A stretch of DNA of 64,000 bases, taken from contig JADJTL010000002.1 in the NCBI GenBank assembly GCA_016711215.1, positions 868,001-932,000 of the forward strand, given 5' to 3'. The stretch is from Pseudomonadota bacterium (GTDB lineage Bacteria > Myxococcota_A > Polyangia > GCA-2747355). A model generated the notes under the pieces. That model was not told where the DNA came from. It did no database searches and saw nothing but the letters and a program-made list of their open reading frames with translations. Below, in pieces: positions 33,473 to 44,100 of the stretch (position 1 is the stretch's first letter; every line of letters begins with the position of its first letter). The position numbers were made by a program, and so were the translations under genes.

Positions 33473-35256
33473 GCGCCGAGGCGCTTGGCCAACGCGTCGA
33501 CCTCGCGCTGGAGGCCCGCCGGCAAATGGTCGCCGAACTGCGCCAGGTGCTCCCGGATCTTCGGCAGCTCGGCCAGCCACTCCTCGCGATCGACGCGCGT
33601 CAACGCGTCGAGGTCGGAGGGCGTGAGGTCCAGCCCTTCGAGGTCGATCGCCCCCGCCGCGGGGACCAGGCCGATCGGCGTCTCGACGGCCTTGGCGCTG
33701 CCCTCGAGGCGCTCGAAGACCCACTTCAGCACGCGGATGTTGTCGCCGAAGCCCGGCCAGAGGAAGCGGCCCGTGGCGTCCTTACGGAACCAGTTGACAT
33801 AGAAGATGCGCGGCAGTCGCGCCCCGGCGCGCTCGCCGAGCCGCAGCCAATGGCCGAAGTAATCGCCCATGTTGTAGCCGCAGAAGGGCAGCATCGCGAA
33901 GGGGTCGCGGCGCAGCGCGCCGACGGCGCCGGCGGCCGCCGCGGTGGTCTCGGAGGAGACGATGGCGCCCATCAGGGTGCCGTGCGCCCAGCTCGTGGCC
34001 TCGTGGACCAGCGGGACGACCGTGGAGCGCCGGCCGCCGAAGAGGATCGCCGCGATCGGCACGCCCCGCGGATCCTCCCAGCGCGGGTCGATCGTCGGGC
34101 ACTGTTGGGCGGGCGCCGTGAAGCGCGCGTTGGGATGCGCGGCCGGGCGCCCGCTCTCGGGGCTCCAGGGCTTGCCGTGCCAGTCGATCAGGGCGGCGGG
34201 GGCCTTTTCGCTCATGCCCTCCCACCAGACGTCGCTCTGGTCGGGACTGAGGGCGACGTTGGTGAAGATCGAGTTCTTGGCGAGCGAGGCCATCGCGTTC
34301 GGGTTCGAGCTCATCGAGGTGCCCGGGGCCACGCCGAAGAAGCCCGCCTCGGGGTTGACGGCGTAGAGCTGGCCGTCGGTGCCGAACCTCATCCAGGCGA
34401 TATCGTCGCCGACCGTTTCGACCTTCCAGCCCGGCAGCGTCGCGGTAAGCATCGCCAGGTTGGTCTTGCCGCAGGCGCTGGGGAAGGCGGCCGCGATGTA
34501 GTGCTTCTTGCCCTCGGGCGAGGTCAGGCCGGCGATCAGCATGTGCTCGGCCAGCCAGCCCTCATCGCGCGCCATCACCGAGGCGATGCGCAGCGCCATG
34601 CACTTCTTGCCGAGCAGCGCATTGCCGCCATAGCCGCTGCCAAAGGACCAAATCTCGCGCGTCTCCGGATAGTGGACGATGTACTTATGGTCGGGGTTGC
34701 AGGGCCACGCGCTGTCTTTGGCCCCATCGAGCAGCGGCTGGCCCACCGAGTGGACGCAGCGCACGAAGCGCCCCTTGCTGCCCAGGGCGTCAAGCGCGGC
34801 GCGACCCATCCGCGTCATGATGCGCATGTTGCAGGCGACGTAGGCCGAGTCGGTCAGCTCGACGCCGATCTGCGCGATCTCGGAGCCCAGCGGGCCCATC
34901 GAAAAAGGGATGACGTACATCGTGCGGCCACGCATGCAGCCGCGAAAGAAGCCATCGAGCTTGGCGCGCATCTCGCGCGGGTCGGCCCAGTTGTTGGTCG
35001 GGCCGGCGTCGACCTCACGCTCGGAGCAGATGAACGTGCGGTCCTCGACGCGCGCCACGTCCGCGGGGTTTGAGCGGCAGTAGTAGCTGTTCGGGCGCTT
35101 GGCATCCGAGAGGCGCTGAAAGGTGCCAGCCTCGACCAATTGTCGGGCCAAGCGGTCGTACTCCTCCGCTGAGCCATCGCACCAATGAACGGCGTCGGGC
35201 CGGCAGAATTCGGTGATCTGGGCGACCCAGGCATCGAGTTGAGCATGTTGCGACAT
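33469..35256 (-). CDS. pckG: GTP-dependent phosphoenolpyruvate carboxykinase
   Basis: Converts oxaloacetate and GTP to PEP, GDP and CO2 in gluconeogenesis. It has 595 residues from ATG 35256, which has AAGGAGGT upstream. Family motifs are the P-loop 'FPSACGKTNLAM', the substrate region 'NPEAGFFGVAPGTSM', and the reactive Cys in the P-loop (SACGK). 'FGGRRSTVVPLVHEATSWAH' and 'YNMGDYFGHWL' are also diagnostic of the GTP type. The upstream frame extension (to 35319) is not needed. It is followed by the small lipoprotein gene with a 4-base overlap. Confidence 0.97.
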   Translation of the reverse strand: MSQHAQLDAWVAQITEFCRPDAVHWCDGSAEEYDRLARQLVEAGTFQRLSDAKRPNSYYCRSNPADVARVEDRTFICSEREVDAGPTNNWADPREMRAKLDGFFRGCMRGRTMYVIPFSMGPLGSEIAQIGVELTDSAYVACNMRIMTRMGRAALDALGSKGRFVRCVHSVGQPLLDGAKDSAWPCNPDHKYIVHYPETREIWSFGSGYGGNALLGKKCMALRIASVMARDEGWLAEHMLIAGLTSPEGKKHYIAAAFPSACGKTNLAMLTATLPGWKVETVGDDIAWMRFGTDGQLYAVNPEAGFFGVAPGTSMSSNPNAMASLAKNSIFTNVALSPDQSDVWWEGMSEKAPAALIDWHGKPWSPESGRPAAHPNARFTAPAQQCPTIDPRWEDPRGVPIAAILFGGRRSTVVPLVHEATSWAHGTLMGAIVSSETTAAAAGAVGALRRDPFAMLPFCGYNMGDYFGHWLRLGERAGARLPRIFYVNWFRKDATGRFLWPGFGDNIRVLKWVFERLEGSAKAVETPIGLVPAAGAIDLEGLDLTPSDLDALTRVDREEWLAELPKIREHLAQFGDHLPAGLQREVDALAKRLGA

Positions 35257-35405
35257 CGGGACCTCCTTGGGGCAATTTTTGTCGCCCAGGCGTATACCAG
35301 CGCCTCGACCGTGGCGCAACTTGCCCCAGGTCCCGGCCCTGCGCTAGCATTCGGCGTTTATGGAAGAATCCGTCGGGCCTGGCCCCGGCAGCGTGAGCGC
35401 AATAC

Positions 35406-37508
35406 GTGCAGCCGTCAGCGGCCAACGCCATTCGCACCAAGCACAGCCGCTATGAGCTGCTGGAGCGGGTAGGTAGCGGGCATCTCTCCGAGGTCTTCAA
35501 GGCTCGCGCCACCGGTGTGGCCGGCTTCGCGAAGATCGTGGCGATCAAGCGCCTGCTGCCGACGGTGGCGCGCGACCCCGATTGCGTCGCCCTCTTCAAC
35601 GAGGAGGCCCGAATCGGCGCCGCCCTGAGCCACGCCAACATCGCGCAGGTCTTCGAGTGTGGCGCCGACGACGGGCTTCCCTTCCTGGCGATGGAGTACC
35701 TCGATGGACGCGACCTGGCGTCGATCTTGGCCGAGACGCGGCGCCGCGCGCAGCAGCTTCCGCTCCCCGTGGTGCTCTACATCGTCGAGGCCGTCTGTCG
35801 CGGCCTGGCCTTCGCGCACGCGCGCACCGACGCGGCGGGGCGCGCGCAGCCCGTGCTGCATGAGGGGCTGAGCGCGCGATCGATCTTCATCTCGCACGAG
35901 GGTGCGGTGAAGCTCCTCGCCTTTGGCGCCGCCGCCGCCCGTCGACGCAGTCCGCGCGGGGCTGAGCTGCGGCCGCAGGCACCGCTTTGCCCCAGTCCAG
36001 AACAGCTGCGCGCCACGGAGGTGGACGTCCGCACGGACCTCTTCGCGGTTGGCGCCGTGCTCTACGAGGCGCTGACCGGGCGTCCGCCATTTTCCGGCGA
36101 CACGGCCGAGCAGATCTGCGCCGCGGTCCTCGCCGGGCAGTTCACGCCGCCGCGCGCGCTGCGCCCCGAGCTCTCGGAGGAGCTGGAGGCGATCGTCGTC
36201 AAGGCGCTGGCCGCCAGCGCCGGCGAGCGTTGGCAGAGCGCCGACGAGCTGGAGCATGCCCTCGTGCGTTATGCGCACCAGGCGCGCGTCACCTCGAGCA
36301 TCAAGCAGATCGGCGTGTGGATGAGGGCGACGCAGCGGCCGCTGACGCCGCAACAGCTTGCGGATACCGATCGGCGCGAGCTGGGCGTCGACGCGCGGCC
36401 GCTGGCGTCCGCGCTCGACGACGAGCCGACACCGATGCCGACGCCGATGCCGACACCGACGCTCGCTGGTGGGTTCGAGCGCGCTGCCAGCGCGCCGCTG
36501 CGCCACACCTTGCGGGGCTACGCGCCGACCGCGCCCGCTGGCGCCCGACGCGACGAGGGGGCGCGCGACGACGTCACGCACGACGAGCCGACCACGATTC
36601 GTCTCGCCGACGACGACTCGTCCTTGGAGCGGGCGCTCGAGGACATGACGCCGACGCCGGTCGATTCGGTGCTGCAGCGTTACCTGGCCCACCCCTCCCT
36701 GCCGATCTCGGATGCGACGGTCGTCGTGCCCGAAGAAGACATGGTTGCTCAGTTCGGGCTCGTGCCCGAGCCCGTCGCCGATCCGTGGGCCGATGGGCCG
36801 ACGGTGATCGACAGCGGCCGCGCGCCGGCGCGTGAGGCCGAGGACCTGCCGACGCCGGTTCAGACCGAGGTGGCGGAGTCCTTGGCGCGGCGAACGGGCC
36901 CAGTCGCAGTCGCTGAAGCAATAGCGGCAGCGGCAGCGGCAGCGGCAGCGGTTCCGGCGGCGAACACCCCGGTGCCCGAGGGCGCCGCAGGCGATCCGAC
37001 CGGCGCCCCGATCGATCGCGGTGGGGTGTCGTCGCCCGCGGGCTCCGCCGCGCCGCTGGCTGCGCCGGTGCCCCGAGCTGCGGCGGAACGTGCGCGTGGG
37101 CGGGGCGTCCCGACTGGGCGCAGCGTCGTGCCATCCACGCGGCGGGCGGCGACCACGCGGCCCCTGTCGCGGCCGGCGCTGGAGGCCGGCGTGGGACGTT
37201 GGGTTCTGCTGGGCGCGCTCCTCGGGATTGCGCTCGTGCTCCTCGTCGTCGCCGCGGTTTTTTGGCGCACCCGGGCTCGGCGTTCGCTCGGCGCGCGCGC
37301 CGTCATCCAGCGCACCTCACGACCCGATTGGCGACCCGAGGTGGTCGTGCTGCCGGAGGATTCCCCGCAGCGGCCGCGGCGCGATGCCAGCGCGGCCGGC
37401 CCTGCGGAGGCGCCCCGTCCTCGACCGGCGCCTCGGGCGACGCCTTCGCGCAATCGGCGCGCCCTCCGTCCTGCGGCGACGCGGCCACCAAGCCGGCCCG
37501 GACCATAG
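35406..37508 (+). CDS. Membrane-anchored Ser/Thr kinase-like protein, predicted pseudokinase
   Basis: The 700-residue product starts at GTG 35406. Residues 16-290 form a Hanks-type kinase fold: glycine loop 'VGSGHLSEV', K48 in 'VAIKR' and E68 are kept. The catalytic loop reads 'HEGLSARSIFI' where HRDxxxxN is expected, so the catalytic Asp is Gly154 and the metal-binding Asn is Ser159. The DFG motif is AFG (A172). All three key residues are thus lost and phosphotransfer is not expected. 'DVRTDLFAVGAVLYEALTG' of helix F is intact. A Pro/Thr-rich linker, one transmembrane helix (about 599-621) and a Pro/Arg-rich extracytoplasmic tail follow. pyrD begins 13 bases later. Confidence 0.9.
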   Translation: MQPSAANAIRTKHSRYELLERVGSGHLSEVFKARATGVAGFAKIVAIKRLLPTVARDPDCVALFNEEARIGAALSHANIAQVFECGADDGLPFLAMEYLDGRDLASILAETRRRAQQLPLPVVLYIVEAVCRGLAFAHARTDAAGRAQPVLHEGLSARSIFISHEGAVKLLAFGAAAARRRSPRGAELRPQAPLCPSPEQLRATEVDVRTDLFAVGAVLYEALTGRPPFSGDTAEQICAAVLAGQFTPPRALRPELSEELEAIVVKALAASAGERWQSADELEHALVRYAHQARVTSSIKQIGVWMRATQRPLTPQQLADTDRRELGVDARPLASALDDEPTPMPTPMPTPTLAGGFERAASAPLRHTLRGYAPTAPAGARRDEGARDDVTHDEPTTIRLADDDSSLERALEDMTPTPVDSVLQRYLAHPSLPISDATVVVPEEDMVAQFGLVPEPVADPWADGPTVIDSGRAPAREAEDLPTPVQTEVAESLARRTGPVAVAEAIAAAAAAAAAVPAANTPVPEGAAGDPTGAPIDRGGVSSPAGSAAPLAAPVPRAAAERARGRGVPTGRSVVPSTRRAATTRPLSRPALEAGVGRWVLLGALLGIALVLLVVAAVFWRTRARRSLGARAVIQRTSRPDWRPEVVVLPEDSPQRPRRDASAAGPAEAPRPRPAPRATPSRNRRALRPAATRPPSRPGP

Positions 37509-37521
37509 CGTCGACGCGGCG

Positions 37522-38652
37522 ATGATGAGCGGCCTCTACCCAGCCCTATTCGAACACGTCCTGCGCCGCGTCGAACCCGAGCGTGCCCATGCCCTGGCGC
37601 TGGCCGGACTCGCGGCGCTGGCGCGGACCCCGGGCGGGCTGGCGCTCTTGCGCTCGCGGGCGGCGCCCGCCGATCCGAGGCTCGAGGTCAGACGCTGGGG
37701 CCTGCGCTTCCCCAACCCCCTCGGGCTGGCGGCCGGGATGGATAAGGACGCGCGCGCCTGCGAGGCGCTGTTGGCCCTGGGCTTTGGCCATCTCGAGGTC
37801 GGGACGGTCACCCTGCAGCCGCAGCCGGGGAACGCGCGCCCGCGCCTCTGGCGGCTGCCCGATGAACGGGCGCTGATCAATGCACTCGGCTTTCCGAGCG
37901 GCGGTGCCGCGCTCGTCGCGCAGCGGCTGAAGCGCCTGCGCCAGCGCTCGCTGCTGGGGCGTAAGGGCGCCTGCGGCATCGTTGGATTGAACCTGGGCAA
38001 GAATCGCGCGACCGCCTTGGCCGATGCGGCGGCCGACTACTGCGCGCTGGTCGAGGCGCTCGACGCCGTGGCCGACTACTTCACGGTCAACGTCTCCTCC
38101 CCGAACACGCCGGGGCTGCGACAGCTCCAGCTCGCCGACGCCTTGGCGGAGCTGTTGACCGCCGTCCGGCAGGCCGCCGATCGCGTCGCCGCGGCGCGTG
38201 GCGGCGCCAGGCGACCGCTGCTGGTCAAGGTCGCCCCTGACCTCGACGAGGCTGAGCTCGAAGCGATCGCCGACGCCGCGATCCGAGCCGGGGTCGATGG
38301 CCTGGTCGCCACCAACACGACGGTCGCGCGGCCCGCGGCGCTAGCCGAGGCGCTTCGCGCCTTGCCCGGCGGGCTCAGCGGTCCGCCCTTGCTCGAAGCG
38401 GCGCGGCGCGTGATTCGACGCCTCTACCGCAGCGTGCGTCAGCGCCTGCCGATCATCGGCGTCGGGGGCGTCAGCAACGCCACCGAGGTGCTGGACCATC
38501 TGCGTGCCGGCGCCTCGCTGGTGCAGCTCTACACGGCCTTCGTTTACGGCGGTCCGGGGACGGCTGGCGCAATCGCCCGCGACCTCGGCGCGGCCGCCGA
38601 TCGCGAGGGCTGGCGCGCGATCGACGAGCTCGTCGGCAGCGATCTGCGCTGA
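37522..38652 (+). CDS. pyrD: Dihydroorotate dehydrogenase, class 2 (quinone-dependent)
   Basis: Oxidises dihydroorotate to orotate in pyrimidine synthesis and passes electrons to quinone. It has 376 residues from ATG 37522; a second ATG follows directly at 37525. It begins 'GLYPALFEHVLRRVEPERAH', the membrane-associated N-terminus of class 2 enzymes. FMN-barrel motifs are 'NPLGLAAGMDKDA', 'GTVTLQPQPGNARPRL', 'NVSSPNTPGLRQLQ' (catalytic Ser) and 'IIGVGGVSNATEVLDHLRAG'. It follows the pseudokinase by 13 bases with a weak ribosome-binding site, so translation may be linked. Longer upstream open frame is shadow of the kinase linker. Confidence 0.97.
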   Translation: MMSGLYPALFEHVLRRVEPERAHALALAGLAALARTPGGLALLRSRAAPADPRLEVRRWGLRFPNPLGLAAGMDKDARACEALLALGFGHLEVGTVTLQPQPGNARPRLWRLPDERALINALGFPSGGAALVAQRLKRLRQRSLLGRKGACGIVGLNLGKNRATALADAAADYCALVEALDAVADYFTVNVSSPNTPGLRQLQLADALAELLTAVRQAADRVAAARGGARRPLLVKVAPDLDEAELEAIADAAIRAGVDGLVATNTTVARPAALAEALRALPGGLSGPPLLEAARRVIRRLYRSVRQRLPIIGVGGVSNATEVLDHLRAGASLVQLYTAFVYGGPGTAGAIARDLGAAADREGWRAIDELVGSDLR

Positions 38653-38743
38653 GGTCGAGGGACCCGCCCGGGCTCGCCGTGTCCTGCGTCGCCGCGGCGG
38701 TTTCCTTGCGCCCTCGTGTCGGGGCCGGAGCGAGCGCCGGCTG

Positions 38744-39397
38744 CTAGCGCACGTCGCGCGGTGCGGCGGGTCTGCGTCCCTGCCTTGAACCCCCCGGTGG
38801 TGCGGCGCTGGGCGTCGCGCGGCGCGGCAGCTTCGGGGTGACGCTCGCGTCGGGCGCGTCGGGGTCAGAGGCTGCGGGGGGCGCCGCGAGCACGGGCTCA
38901 CGGCTCGCCGATTCCTGCACGGGCCGTGGTCGGCCCTCGCGATAGACGCTCTCGATCTGCGCGGTCCAGGCGATATGCTCGAGCGCGCCGACGCGGATCA
39001 CGAAGTAGCCGTCGCGGTTGTCACGCACGATGGTGCCATGCAGGACGACGCCGTTCTTCAGCACGAGCTGATCGTGGCTCGGCAGGTTGCGCCGCTCGTT
39101 GCGCTGCCAGACGATCGCCGCGACCTCGGCGCGCTGCAGGGCGCGATACTCGCCGAAGCGCTCGACGACCAGCGCATCGAGGTTCTGTGCCATCACATGC
39201 GCCACCAACTCGCCGCCCTCGGCGAGGCGCACGACGTCGGCGAAGGGGGCGCAGCGCGGACAGGCGTCTCTGACGGCGCTGAAGGGCTTGAAGGCGGCGA
39301 GCGGCACCACGCTGCCGACGAGGGCCAGCGCGACTGCGGCGCGCGCCAGGCCGCCGCGCGGGGCGCTGAGGTCGGGACCGGAGAGGTTAGGTCGCAT
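38744..39397 (-). CDS. Small secreted or membrane-anchored protein, unknown function
   Basis: The 217-residue protein is read from ATG 39397 (AGGAG upstream); the longer frame is not used. There is one hydrophobic N-terminal segment ('AAVALALVGSVVPLAAF'). A CxxC pair lies in 'DACPRCAPF'. A central stretch has an SH3-like or LSM-like feel ('NGVVLHGTIVRDNRDGYFVI'), followed by a Pro/Ala/Arg-rich tail. No known domain is certain. It diverges from the kinase gene. Function unknown. Confidence 0.62.
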   Translation of the reverse strand: MRPNLSGPDLSAPRGGLARAAVALALVGSVVPLAAFKPFSAVRDACPRCAPFADVVRLAEGGELVAHVMAQNLDALVVERFGEYRALQRAEVAAIVWQRNERRNLPSHDQLVLKNGVVLHGTIVRDNRDGYFVIRVGALEHIAWTAQIESVYREGRPRPVQESASREPVLAAPPAASDPDAPDASVTPKLPRRATPSAAPPGGSRQGRRPAAPRDVR

Positions 39398-39699
39398 CGG
39401 CGATGGCTCCTGGCTGGAGGCAGCGTGGACTCTTGGTGCGCTCAGCGCTTCGCGCGCGGCGCGCACAGTAGCATTGAAGGCATCGAAGCCTCGGGGCGAG
39501 CCTCCGGGCCTGCGCATGGCTCAGGCCCTCGCATGGCTCAGGGCGCCCACTGTCGTACATGCTGGCCCCCACAGGCGTGCATTCTACTGCCGCGTGCGCC
39601 GCGGACCAAGCCGGTCCCACCGGTCAAGGTACACCACCGGTCAAGGTGATTGATAAGCGCTCGCTCGCATGGAATACTCACCGCTCCTCCGGAAGATTG
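39398..39699. other. Divergent intergenic region (302 bp) with direct repeats
   Basis: The stretch separates the small secreted protein gene from the kinase gene. It contains two exact copies of caccggtcaaggt at 39618-39630 and 39635-39647, and two copies of gcatggctcagg near 39516 and 39534. These could be regulator sites, but no promoter can be called confidently. I see no RNA gene or terminator. Confidence 0.5.
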
Positions 39700-41127
<1,428 letters not shown>

Positions 41128-41184
41128 GGCCTCAGCGGTACGCGCGTGGGTTGCGCCGCGCAGGCTAGCGGCCGAGGGACGACG

Positions 41185-44100
41185 ATGGCTCAAGAGCGCG
41201 GCTACGATGACCCGACGACGGTGCGGCACGTTGTGCCAGCCAGTGGCGCGGGGGCGCCTCGGCCCAGCGATCACGATACCCCCGCGCAGCCGCTACCGCC
41301 CGTGCCGGCGGGCATTGCCCTCGCGGCCGCGCCAACGGCCGCCCCAGCGGCTGCGCCAGTCGATCCACCGGAGAACGCGCCAGCAGCAGCGCCCGCGGCT
41401 GTGCCAGCAGCAGCGCCCGTGGCCCCACCCGCGGACGCGCGCGCCGGCGGGACCGCCAAGCTCGGGGTGGACGACGCCTGGGGCGCGGCCGAGCCGGCCG
41501 AGCTCACGCCGACGGATTGGACGGACCCCGGGTCACCCGCCGACGACGATCTTCGCCTCGGCGAGCCGCTGAGCGTCGAGGCCAGCGCCGCCCCGCTGCA
41601 AGGCATGGCCACCGCGGCGACCGGTGCCAGCCCGCTGCCGCCGGTCGAGACGCCACCGCTGCCGGCGGACCTCGCTCCGCCGGCGACCGGCCCCTCGTGG
41701 CTGACCGATGTGTCGCGACTGCAGCGTGAGGCGCAGCGCCTGGCGCGCGCCGGCCGCTGGCGCGATTTGCCGGCGCTCTATGGCCATGCGCTGCGCCACG
41801 CGAGCTACGCCAGCGGCGTCGCCCGCCGCGTCCTGCTGCTCGAATTGGCGCAGCTCTATCGCGATCGCTTGGGCGATCCGGCCCGCGCCGAGCAGGTCTT
41901 CGTCGCCCTCGCGCAGCAGAATCCGGCGAACGCCGAGGCCCTCGCCTACTTGGCAGCCACCTATGAGCAGCGCCATGAGTGGGACGCGCTCTACGCGCTC
42001 TACTTCGCGGCGGTCGAGGCGACCTGGGATCCGCACCATCGGCTGGAGTGGACGCGCCAGGCGGAATCGATCGCTACCGCAGGACTCGGCGACTTCGACC
42101 TGGCGATCGCCGCCTGGGCGCAGCTCTGGCGGCTCGGTGATGGCGAGCCGCACGCGTCGCGCGCGCTGAGCCGCTACTACCGCCAGACCGCGCGCTGGGG
42201 TGAGCTGGCGCAGTTTCTCGAGCAGCGCCTTGGGCGCGCCAGCGGCCCGGCGCAGCTGGTGGTGTTGCGTGAGCTGGCCGAGGTGGTGCTCTCCGGCCTG
42301 CACGACCCGGAGCAGGCCGCCGCGGTGCTCGAGCGCATCCTGGCGCTCAGTCCGGCCGACCCTGTGGCCCTGCTACAGCTCGCTCGTCTGCACGCGCAGG
42401 TCGGTGATTGGGCGACGCTGGCGCGCCTAATCGACTTCGCGCAGTCCGCGACCCTCAGCACCGAAGCGGCGCTCGATCTGCTGCGCTTCGCCGCCGACGC
42501 GCTTTGGCAGGCCGACCGCTTGGACCAGGCGATGATCGCCGTCGATGCGATTCTGCAGCGCCGACCGCTCGAGCCCGCCCAGCTCGGCCGCAAGCAGCAG
42601 TATCTCGTGCGCAGCGGACGCCACGAGGAGCTGCTGCAGCTCCTCGTGCTGCGGGCGGAGTCCGCTGAGCCCGCCGAGCGCGGCCTGCTGCTCGAGCAGG
42701 CCGCGCGGCTGGCCGAGCAGCAGCTTCAGCGCGTGGCCGAGGCGGCACGCTTGTGGGAGGCCCGCCTCGCGCTCGAGCCGCGGCATCTGCCGGCCTACGA
42801 CGCGCTGGCCCGCCTCTACGAGCTGCTCGGCGATCCTGTCAGCGTGGCCAGAGTGCTCTCCGAGCAGCGGGAGCTGGTGCGCGCGCCGGCCGAGCGCCTG
42901 GCGCTGCTGCGCCGCCTGGGGGAGCACTACGCCGCGCGCCTGGGCGACGACGCTGGCGCCGAGCGCTGCTGGAAGGAGATGCTCGACCTCGACGCCGAGG
43001 ACGAGGGCGCGCGCGATCAGCTCGCCGCGCTGCACCGCCGTCGCGGCAACTTCGAGGCTCTGAACTCGGCGCTGCTGCGTCAGATCTGGCTCGCGCGCGA
43101 CGCCGAGCGAGCGCTGGCGCTCTGCCGGCAGGCCGCGCAGAACATCGAGGATAACGTTCGCGAGCCGCTGCGCGCGGTCGAGGCCTGGCGGCGTGTGCTC
43201 GACTTCGCCGCGGACGACCCCAGCGCGCTCCGCGCCTTGGCCGGGCACTACGCCACGCTGGGCGAGACGCGTCAGCTCGTCGCCGTGCTCGAGCGTCAGC
43301 TCGCCGTCGCCAGCGACGCGGGCCAGCGACTCGATCTCGGCCTGCGCTGCGCCACCCTGCTGCAGCAGCTCGGGCTCACGCGTGCGGCGATGGCCGTCTA
43401 TGAAAGGCTCCTGCGCTCGAGCCCCGACGCGCCGCAGGTCTACGAGCCGCTGCACGCCCTCTACCTCCAGCAGGGCTGGCGCGGCCTCGCTGCCGGCGTG
43501 CTGGACTTCGTCGCGGCGCACCAGGAAGCGCCCGCGCGCGCGGCGCTGCTGCGGGCCTCCCTCGAGCTGAATGCCGGCCCTGAGCGCGCGGAGCGCTGGG
43601 CGCTGCTGCGCCGCCTGCTCTACCTCGGCGAGCCTGCGGCGCCGCTGCTGGCCGAGCTCGCAGCGTTGGCCGAGGGGCAGGCGGACCTGCAGCGCGAACG
43701 GGCGGCGTTGCTCGCGGAGCGGGCCGGAGAGCAGCAGGACGCCCTGGCGCGCGCGGAGCTGCTGCGCGAGTTGGCCGGCATGCTCGAGCACGAGCTCGCG
43801 GCGCCGGAGCGAGCCTTCGTCGTGCTGGGGTCTGCGCTGCTCGGCGTGCCGCCGACGGCGGAGCACGCCGCCGAGCTCGAGCGCCTGGCGCAGGCGACGC
43901 GACGCTGGGAGGACTGGCTCGCCGTGCTTGACGTGCAGACGCAGCCCGATCAGCCGCTGGCCGTGCGCAAGGACGCCCTGGCCCGGCGCGCGCGCGTCTG
44001 TCTCGAGGCCCTCGGCGACCCGCTCCGCGCCTTCGATGAGCAGCGCCGGCGCTTGCGCCTCGACCCGCACGATGCCTCCGCGCTCGCCGACCTCGCGCAG

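Noticed and set aside
38653..38743. Possible terminator after pyrD (cgccgcggcggtttcc)
   Set aside because: The stem has no loop and the T run is short; not enough to call a terminator.
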